Below are positions 57,864-64,000 of a DNA stretch of 64,000 nt, one piece after another. Source of the DNA: DATEGZ01 sp035279905 (GTDB lineage Bacteria; Acidobacteriota; Vicinamibacteria; Vicinamibacterales; SCN-69-37); the NCBI GenBank assembly GCA_035279905.1, contig DATEGZ010000249.1, forward strand, positions 1 through 64,000, in the 5' to 3' direction. The notes under the pieces are model-generated. The model saw only the letters and a list, made by a program, of their open reading frames with translations. It did no database searches and was not told where the DNA came from. The position numbers were made by a program, and so were the translations under genes. The stretch's first letter is position 1, and each line of letters begins with the position of its first letter.

Positions 57864-59087
57864 ATGCCTGTTGGGGCTTCGGTCCGCGTCGCCGCCCGCG
57901 TCGGCAGCTTCACGTACGCCATCCGCAACATCGTCGCCGAAGCGAAGAAGATCGAGGCCGCCGGCCGCACCGTGCGGTATCTGAACATCGGCGATCCGAT
58001 TCCCTTCGGATTCAAGACGCCGCCGCATCTGGTCGAGGCCGTGTCGCGCGCAATGCGGGACGGCCAGAACGGCTACACCGCCTCGGTCGGCGTGGTGCCG
58101 GCACGCGAAGCCGTCGCCGCGGAGTACGCGCGCCGCGGCGTGCCCGTCTCCCCGGATCGCGTCGTCATCACGTCGGGCACGTCTGAAGGCATCGAGTTGA
58201 CGCTGGGCGCGCTCGCCGACGCCGGCGACGAAGTCCTCGTGCCGACGCCGACCTACCCGCTCTACACCGCCGTGCTCGGCAAGCTCGGCGCCCGCGCGGT
58301 GTACTACCGCACGGATCCCGCGCGCGACTGGCTGCCGGACCTGGACGATGTGCGACGGCTGGTGACGCCGGCGACGCGGGCGATCGTGCTGATCGATCCG
58401 AACAATCCGACGGGCGCGGTGTATCCCGAGGCGACGCGGCGCGCGTTCATCGAGCTCGCGGAGCGCACCGGCGTGCCGATTCTCGCCGACGAGGTCTACA
58501 GTGATCTCGGCTTCGACGGACCGACGCCGCTCCTCGGGAGTCTCGCGCCAAACGCGCCGATCATCTCGTTCTCGTCGCTGTCGAAGGGCTTTGTCGCGCC
58601 GGGCTGGCGCGCCGGCTGGCTCGCAGTCGGTCGATCGGATCGGCTGGACGAGGTGCTGGCGGCAATCAAGAAGCTCGCCGACGGCCGGCTGTGCAGTCCG
58701 GGCCCGATGCAGTTCGCGATCGCGCCGGCGCTCAACGGCGATCGATCGCATCAGCGCGAGTTCGTGCGCGAGCTGAAGCTGCGCGCGGATCTCACGATGA
58801 GCCGCCTGAGCGGCATTCCAGGCATGTCGTGCGTCACGCCGCGCGCGGCCTTCTACGCGATGCCGAGCGTGCGCCTCCATCCCGGCGACACCGACGAGGA
58901 CTTTGTGCTCGGCCTGCTGCGCGCGACCGGCATCCTGTGCGTCTACGGATCCGGGTTCGGGTTGCCCGCCGAGCAGGGATTCTTCCGCGTGGTTTACCTC
59001 GCGCGGCCAGACGACCTCAGCGCGATCTACGACGACCTCGCTACCTTCACGGCCGACTACCTGGCCGGCAAGACGCAGCGGCCGTAA
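57864..59087 (+). CDS. Alanine-aminotransferase-like class I/II aminotransferase
   Basis: 407 aa. Motifs: YLNIGDPIPFGFKTP (substrate loop), VVITSGTSEGIELTLGAL, IDPNNPTGAVYPEATRRAF, LADEVYSDLGFDG and FSSLSKGFVAPGWRAGWL with the PLP Lys. The NIGDP..FG opening and the long C-terminus resemble AlaA-type alanine-glutamate aminotransferases. Cytoplasmic. The stop TAA shares its last A with the ATG of the AI-2E permease gene (TAATG), so the genes of this block (57864 to the window end) are translationally chained: each starts within or at the stop of the one before. Confidence 0.9.
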   Translation: MPVGASVRVAARVGSFTYAIRNIVAEAKKIEAAGRTVRYLNIGDPIPFGFKTPPHLVEAVSRAMRDGQNGYTASVGVVPAREAVAAEYARRGVPVSPDRVVITSGTSEGIELTLGALADAGDEVLVPTPTYPLYTAVLGKLGARAVYYRTDPARDWLPDLDDVRRLVTPATRAIVLIDPNNPTGAVYPEATRRAFIELAERTGVPILADEVYSDLGFDGPTPLLGSLAPNAPIISFSSLSKGFVAPGWRAGWLAVGRSDRLDEVLAAIKKLADGRLCSPGPMQFAIAPALNGDRSHQREFVRELKLRADLTMSRLSGIPGMSCVTPRAAFYAMPSVRLHPGDTDEDFVLGLLRATGILCVYGSGFGLPAEQGFFRVVYLARPDDLSAIYDDLATFTADYLAGKTQRP

Positions 59088-60112
59088 TGGCTCAGGCGCG
59101 CGAGCGGCATCTTATTCTGTTTGCCGTCGCCGCTCTGCTTGGCGGCGGCGTGCTGCTGTGGACGCTCATCGAGATCAAGAGCGTGCTGCTCGTGATCTAC
59201 GTGAGCGGGCTGCTTGCGATGGGCTTCAGTCCGGCCATCCGCCGGTTCGAGCGGGACTATCGCCAGCTCACGAAGCGCACGCTGCCGCGCTGGGTGTCGA
59301 TTCTCCTGTTGTATCTGCTGCTCGGCCTCGCGGTCGTGCTGATCTTTGCGATCGTCCTGCCGCCGTTCCTCCGGCAGGTGCGCGCGCTGTGGCAGGAGCT
59401 GCCGCACTACTTCGACATGGCGCAGGACGCGCTCCAGCGGGCCGGCGTGCTCAGCGAGCGGTGGACGTCGGCCGACGTCATCGCGCAGCTGCCGAATCCT
59501 GGCGCCGCCGTCGCGCAGGTGGCCGGCGCGCTCAAGGGCGTGTTCGGGGTCGTCGGCATGATCGTGACGGTGTTGATCCTGCCGGCGTATCTGCTGCTCG
59601 AAGCCGATGCGCTCGCGGCGAACTTCATCAAGCTGTTTCCGCGCGACCGGCGGACGCAGGTCTCGCGGATCATGACCAACGTGACCGCGAAGGTCGGCGC
59701 GTGGCTGAGCGGGCAGCTGCTGCTCTCGGCGATCATCGGCACGTCGGCGGCGATCGGCCTGATGGCGCTCGGCGTGCCGTACTTCTACGTGTTCGCGGTG
59801 CTCTCGGCGGTGGGCGAGATGGTGCCGGTGATTGGGCCGGTCGTCTCGTCGATTCCGGCGGTGCTGGTGGGCTTCTCGGTCTCGATTCACACGGGCGTCT
59901 TCGTCGCGATCTACTTCATCGTCCAGCAGTTCCTGGAGAACCACTTCATCGTGCCGCGCGTGATGCAGCAGCAGGTCGGCGTGAGCGCGGTGACGGTGAT
60001 CGTCGCGCTGCTCATCGGCACCGAGCTGCTCGGGTTTGCCGGCGCGCTGCTCGCGGTGCCGTCGGCCGCGATCGTCCAGGTGCTCGTGAAGGAATATCTC
60101 GAGCGTGAGTAG
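59087..60112 (+). CDS. AI-2E family transporter-like membrane protein
   Basis: 341 aa from ATG 59087. Two N-terminal helices (LILFAVAALLGGGVLLWTL, SVLLVIYVSGLLAMGFSPA) and the third (WVSILLLYLLLGLAVVLIFAIVLPPF) precede a soluble loop (LRQVRALWQELPHYFDMAQDAL). The C-terminal half has GMIVTVLILPAYLLLEAD, KVGAWLSGQLLLSAIIGTSAAIGLMALG, VPVIGPVVSSIPAVLVGF and the family end NHFIVPRVMQQQVGVSAVTVIVALLIG. This is the PerM/AI-2E exporter family, which includes permeases and antiporters; the substrate is uncertain. It overlaps the next start by 8 nt. Confidence 0.9.
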   Translation: MAQARERHLILFAVAALLGGGVLLWTLIEIKSVLLVIYVSGLLAMGFSPAIRRFERDYRQLTKRTLPRWVSILLLYLLLGLAVVLIFAIVLPPFLRQVRALWQELPHYFDMAQDALQRAGVLSERWTSADVIAQLPNPGAAVAQVAGALKGVFGVVGMIVTVLILPAYLLLEADALAANFIKLFPRDRRTQVSRIMTNVTAKVGAWLSGQLLLSAIIGTSAAIGLMALGVPYFYVFAVLSAVGEMVPVIGPVVSSIPAVLVGFSVSIHTGVFVAIYFIVQQFLENHFIVPRVMQQQVGVSAVTVIVALLIGTELLGFAGALLAVPSAAIVQVLVKEYLERE

Positions 60113-62066
60113 CGGGGCCTTCCGGCTCGATCGCGCGCCGGTCGTCGTCGGCGCCTACATCGTGCTCGCGGTCGTGATGACGTGGCCGCTGTCGTTGCAC
60201 CTCAAGCGGTTCATCGCGTGGGACCTGGGCGACCCGGCGTTCATCTGCTGGGTGATGATGTGGACCGGCGGGCAGGTCCTCAAGCTGCTGCACGGCGACG
60301 TCAACGCGCTGCACGACTACTGGAACGGCAACATCTTTTCGCCCGAGCGTCTGACGATCGCGTATTCGGAGCACTTCACGCCGCAGATGCTGCAGGCGCT
60401 GCCGATCTTCGCCGCGACCGGCAACATGGTGCTCTGCTACAACCTGCTGTTCCTCTCGACGATCGTGCTCGCGGGTTGGGGCATGTATCTGCTGGTGCGC
60501 GAGCTGACCGGACGGCCGCTGGCGGCGTTCGTCGCGGGCCTCGCGTTTGCGTTCGCGCCGTATCGCATCTCGGAGGGATCGCATCTGCAGGTGCTGTCGA
60601 GCCAGTGGATGCCGCTCGCGCTCTACGGCTTCCGGCGGTACTTCGTGACCGGCCGGACGCGGCCGCTCGTCGGCGCGAGCACGGCGCTCACGATTCAAAA
60701 CCTGTCGTGCGGCTACTATCTGTTGTTTTTCGCGCCGTTTGCCGGCGCGTACTGTCTGTACGAGATGGCGGATCGCCGGCTGCTCCGCAACGCGCGCGTG
60801 TGGGCGTCGCTCACGATCGCCGCAGTCGCGGTGGCGGCGATCACGTGGCCGTTCGTGTCGCCGTACCTGAAAGTGCGGCGCCACGGCGAGGGCGTACGGT
60901 CCGTGCAGGAGAGCGTGGAGTTCTCGGCCGACATCTACGCGTTCGGCACGGCCTCGACCAAGAGCATCGAGGGCGATGTCGTCGCGGCGTTTCCGAAGGG
61001 CGAGGGCGAAGGTTTCATGGGATTCGCGATCCTCGCACTCGCGGGCGTGGCGGTGGTGTGGGGGATCGGGCGCGCGCGAGCAGAGGCGCGGGCACCAAGC
61101 GCACCGGTGCCGTGGCGCAGGATCGCGGGCGCGATCGTTGGCGTCACGCTTGTGCTGGATCTCGTCGTCTCGATCGTGCTGATGCTCGCCGGCAGTCTTC
61201 CGATCGTCGTCAACGGCAGGCCGTTTCACGACGTCGCGCCGCTCCTCGTGGCCGCGGTCGCGCTGGGCGCGCTGCTCCTCGTCATTTCGCCGCGAGCGCG
61301 GCGGTTCGTGCGCGGCGTGGCGGGATCGACGCTCGGGTTTTACGCCAGCGCGACGCTGGCCGCAGCGATGCTCGCGCTCGGACCGCGCATCATGTCGTTC
61401 GGCCGCCCGGTCGGCTTCGGTCCGTACTACTGGCTGTTCCGGTACGTGCCGGGGTTCGACGGGATTCGCGTGCCGTCCAGGTACTTGATGCTCGTGGCGT
61501 GCTTTCTCGCGGTGCTCGCCGGCGTCGGCGTGGCCGCGCTGCTCGCGCGGCTGTCACGGCGCGCGGGCATCGCGCTCGTGACCGGCGCGTCGCTCCTCAT
61601 TCTCGCGGAGAGCTGGGTGGTGCCGATGCCGACCAATGTGCGGCTCGTCTCACGTGGATACGAGCTCTCGCCGCGCGAGCTCTACACCGGGCAGGAGATG
61701 GGCCCGCTCTATCAGTACGTGCGCGACGCGCCAGGCGACGTCACGTTGATCGAGTTTCCCTTCGGCGACCCCGCGTACGAGATTCTCGCGACCTACTACG
61801 CCGGCTACCATCGACGGCCGCTCGTAAACGGCTACTCGGGCTTCTACCCCGAATCGTACCTGCGACGCGCCACATTCCTCGATCACATCCCGTTCGACCT
61901 CGAGACCGCCTACAAGGCCGTGCAGTCCTCTGGGGCGACGCACGCGATCGTCCACGAGGCCGCGTTCGAAAACGGCCGCGGCCACGAGATGACCGACTGG
62001 CTCGTCGCCAACGGCGCCCGCGTCATCGCCACCTACGGCTCGGATAGGCTGCTGCAGCTCAAATGA
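60105..62066 (+). CDS. Multi-pass membrane protein, GT-C-like, unknown (paralog 1)
   Basis: 653 aa, GTG start at 60105 inside the end of the permease gene. About ten or more hydrophobic segments. The first loop, after VVVGAYIVLAVVMTWPLSL, has conserved acidic positions: DLGDPAFICWVMMWTGG and NGNIFSPERLTIAYSEHFTP, as expected of a C-fold glycosyltransferase periplasmic loop. The C-terminal soluble part contains YSGFYPESYLRR and VHEAAFENGRGHEM. I cannot assign it to a named family. The next gene is a paralog coupled by ATGA. A role in transferring lipid-linked sugars is inference. Confidence 0.75.
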   Translation: MSSGAFRLDRAPVVVGAYIVLAVVMTWPLSLHLKRFIAWDLGDPAFICWVMMWTGGQVLKLLHGDVNALHDYWNGNIFSPERLTIAYSEHFTPQMLQALPIFAATGNMVLCYNLLFLSTIVLAGWGMYLLVRELTGRPLAAFVAGLAFAFAPYRISEGSHLQVLSSQWMPLALYGFRRYFVTGRTRPLVGASTALTIQNLSCGYYLLFFAPFAGAYCLYEMADRRLLRNARVWASLTIAAVAVAAITWPFVSPYLKVRRHGEGVRSVQESVEFSADIYAFGTASTKSIEGDVVAAFPKGEGEGFMGFAILALAGVAVVWGIGRARAEARAPSAPVPWRRIAGAIVGVTLVLDLVVSIVLMLAGSLPIVVNGRPFHDVAPLLVAAVALGALLLVISPRARRFVRGVAGSTLGFYASATLAAAMLALGPRIMSFGRPVGFGPYYWLFRYVPGFDGIRVPSRYLMLVACFLAVLAGVGVAALLARLSRRAGIALVTGASLLILAESWVVPMPTNVRLVSRGYELSPRELYTGQEMGPLYQYVRDAPGDVTLIEFPFGDPAYEILATYYAGYHRRPLVNGYSGFYPESYLRRATFLDHIPFDLETAYKAVQSSGATHAIVHEAAFENGRGHEMTDWLVANGARVIATYGSDRLLQLK

Positions 62067-64000
62067 CCTCGGGGGTCTTTTCGGGCACGAATGTAAACTC
62101 CAGGCGTCATTTTGCCGGGATCGCGCTCCTCTACACCGCGATCGCGGTGATCATGACGTGGCCGCTGATGCGGCACCCGACCAAGGCCATTGCCTCAGAT
62201 TTGGGCGACTCGCTCTTCGTCTGCTGGGTGCTGATGTGGACAGGCGGCCAGGTGCTGTCCGCGCTCCGCGGCGACGTTCACGCGCTCGCCGACTACTGGA
62301 ACGGCAACATCTTCTATCCCGCGCCGCACACGATCGCGTACTCGGAGCACTTCACGCCGCAGATGCTGCAGATGCTGCCGGTGTACGCCGCCGGCGGCAA
62401 CATCCTGCTCTGCTACAACCTGCTCTTCCTCTCGACGTTCATCATCGCGGCGTTCGGGATGTACTTGTTCGTTCGGGAGATCACGGGGCGCCCGCTTGCC
62501 GCATTCCTCGCCGGACTCGCGTTTGCCTACGCGCCGTATCGCCTCGGACAATTCCCGCACCTGCAGATCATGTCCATCGGCTGGATGCCGCTGGCGCTGT
62601 TCGGCCTCCGCCGGTTTTTCTCGACCGGCCGGATCGGCGCGCTCGCCGGGGGCACCACCGCGCTGGTCGTTCAAGGCCTGTCGTGCGGGTACTTCCTCTT
62701 GTTCTTCTCGCCGTTGTTCGCCGCGTTCGGACTCTACGAGATGGTCCGGCGCCGGATGCTCGGACAGTGGCGCGTGTGGCTGCGTCTTGCGGCGGCCGCG
62801 ATTCTCGCCGCGCTCGTGCTCTATCCGTTCCTGCGGCCGTATCTCGACGCTCGCGCGAGCGGCGCGACCGGCGCGCGCTCGATCGAAGACGCCGCCGTAT
62901 TCGCCGCGGACACGCACGCGTTCGCGACGATCGCCCCAAGCGCGCGGCTGCTCGGCACGCACCTCCAGGGATATCCGAAGCCCGAGGGCGAAGGCTTCCC
63001 GGGCTTCACGATTCTCGCGTTCACGGCGATCGCCCTCGGCGCGGCGGCCTGGCGAACGTATCGCCGCATCCCGTGGGCGTCCCTGCCGCTCCGGACGCTC
63101 GCGCTGTGGTCGGCGCTGTTCACCACGTTCGCGATCTCGTCCTGCGCGGTGATGACGATGTTCGCCGACGGCCGGCTGACCCTGCGCTCCTCATCGGAAA
63201 TCATCGTGATTCAGGACGCGACGATGATGATCTGGATCGCCGCGCTGTCGGCGATTCCGTTGATCGCGCTGACGCGCGCGATCGATCGTCCGGCGGATCG
63301 CACCGACGATCTCGCGCCGTCGTTCTGGATCACCACCGGCATCGTCGCGGCGCTGCTCGCGTTCGGCCCGAGCATCCTGGCGAGCGGCCATCTCGTCGCG
63401 CACGGGCCGTACGGCTGGGTGCTCACGCACGTGCCCGGATTCGACGGTTTGCGCGTGCCCGCGCGCTTTCTCACGATCGTCACGCTCGCGCTGGCGGTGC
63501 TCGCCGGGATGGGCGCGGCCACTGTTCTCAACCGTCTTCGCGCCGGCGGCGTGATCCTCGTCACGGCCGGCATCGTTCTCGTGCTCTGCGAGAGCTGGTT
63601 CGCGCCAATGGGTCTCAATCAAAAACTGGTTCCCGACACGCTGGTCCCGCCGGGCGTGCCGGTCATCGGCCGGAACATCAACCCGCTCTATCCGATGGTG
63701 AAGAAGCTGCCGGGCCCGCTCGTGCTGATCGAATTTCCGTTCGGCGAGCAGGCTTACGACATCCAGGCCGTGTTTTTCGCCGGCTTCCACCGGCGTCCGC
63801 TCGTCAACGGCTACTCGGGCTTTTTTCCCGAGAACTACGGCGACCGCGTGTCCGCGCTCGCGCCCGCGCCGGCCAATCCGGAGGCCGCGCGCCAGGCGCT
63901 CGTCGATTCCGGCGCGACGCACGCGCTCGTCCACCTGCGCGCGTTCACCGACGGCCGGGGGCACGAGATCGTCCGCTGGCTGACCTCGCTCGGCGCGCAA
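62063..64000 (+). CDS. Multi-pass membrane protein, GT-C-like, unknown (paralog 2, 3' end cut)
   Basis: 646 codons are visible from ATG 62063 to the edge with no stop; comparison with the preceding gene suggests only about 12-15 codons are missing. It shares long stretches with paralog 1, for example WTGGQVLSALRGDVHALADY, IAYSEHFTPQMLQ, NLLFLSTFIIAAFGMYLFVR, LAAFLAGLAFAYAPYRL and near the end NGYSGFFPENYG and FTDGRGHEI. It starts at the ATGA that closes paralog 1. It has the same hydrophobic segments and acidic first loop. The function is unknown; tandem duplication has probably produced two forms with different partners or substrates. Confidence 0.78.
   Translation, partial: MTSGVFSGTNVNSRRHFAGIALLYTAIAVIMTWPLMRHPTKAIASDLGDSLFVCWVLMWTGGQVLSALRGDVHALADYWNGNIFYPAPHTIAYSEHFTPQMLQMLPVYAAGGNILLCYNLLFLSTFIIAAFGMYLFVREITGRPLAAFLAGLAFAYAPYRLGQFPHLQIMSIGWMPLALFGLRRFFSTGRIGALAGGTTALVVQGLSCGYFLLFFSPLFAAFGLYEMVRRRMLGQWRVWLRLAAAAILAALVLYPFLRPYLDARASGATGARSIEDAAVFAADTHAFATIAPSARLLGTHLQGYPKPEGEGFPGFTILAFTAIALGAAAWRTYRRIPWASLPLRTLALWSALFTTFAISSCAVMTMFADGRLTLRSSSEIIVIQDATMMIWIAALSAIPLIALTRAIDRPADRTDDLAPSFWITTGIVAALLAFGPSILASGHLVAHGPYGWVLTHVPGFDGLRVPARFLTIVTLALAVLAGMGAATVLNRLRAGGVILVTAGIVLVLCESWFAPMGLNQKLVPDTLVPPGVPVIGRNINPLYPMVKKLPGPLVLIEFPFGEQAYDIQAVFFAGFHRRPLVNGYSGFFPENYGDRVSALAPAPANPEAARQALVDSGATHALVHLRAFTDGRGHEIVRWLTSLGAQ

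Overview
High-GC bacterial chromosome with very dense coding. The gene content points to the phylum Acidobacteriota, probably the Vicinamibacteria side: three orphan MacB/FtsX-type permeases with duplicated halves (the ADOP family) next to a PadR regulator, a VWFA-related Acidobacterial-type secreted protein, glycine-looped sortilin-like beta-propellers and large glycoside hydrolases. This is an inference from gene families; there is no rRNA or tRNA in the window to confirm it.

Layout. 1-8.8 kb: secreted sortilin-like propeller (cut by the left edge), GH3 beta-glucosidase and a divergent GH13 alpha-glucosidase, then oligoendopeptidase F. 9-14.1 kb: a 968-aa HEAT/DUF349 coiled-coil protein and a DrrAB-type ABC exporter. 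14.1-22.2 kb: a large composite palindrome, a Tat-exported GH2 enzyme, then a sugar-phosphate operon in which ribose-5-phosphate isomerase B is fused to glucose-6-phosphate isomerase, followed by gnd, zwf and a histidine phosphatase. 22.2-23.7 kb: ECF sigma/ZAS anti-sigma operon. 23.8-28.3 kb: an exported cassette (lipoprotein, membrane-anchored protein, and an 820-aa protein joining a CxxCH motif, an alpha/alpha-toroid-like region and a VWA domain). 28.3-36.6 kb: amidohydrolase, second composite palindrome, MFS transporter, two small unknown proteins, VWFA-related protein, ferredoxin-fusion protein and a class A beta-lactamase-like hydrolase. 36.6-44.9 kb: PadR plus three ADOP permeases. 44.9-53.3 kb: phosphodiester glycosidase and a translationally coupled operon of MBL/beta-CASP hydrolase, dipeptidyl-peptidase III and an M28-HEAT-cyclophilin fusion. 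53.4-64 kb: PLP enzymes, MTHFR-like protein, nitroreductase, SDR, AI-2E-type permease and two tandem paralogous multi-pass membrane proteins, the second cut by the right edge.

The most unusual structure is non-coding. Two composite palindromes of about 0.3 kb (14081-14377, 30024-30296) share one plan: 9-bp TGAAGG-type repeats outside, TCGATCTGAC, one of two alternative side hairpins on each arm, then CGATTGG and locus-specific inner arms that match within an element but differ between elements. A second repeated hairpin with stem CCGGGAGTAGTTTT occurs at 12087-12150 and 36591-36646. Short tandem repeats (8-18 bp units) fill several gene-start spacers. Many genes have a TAnnnT hexamer only 6-9 nt before the start codon and no Shine-Dalgarno, suggesting widespread leaderless or near-leaderless transcription, while five convergent gene pairs meet or overlap at their stop codons.
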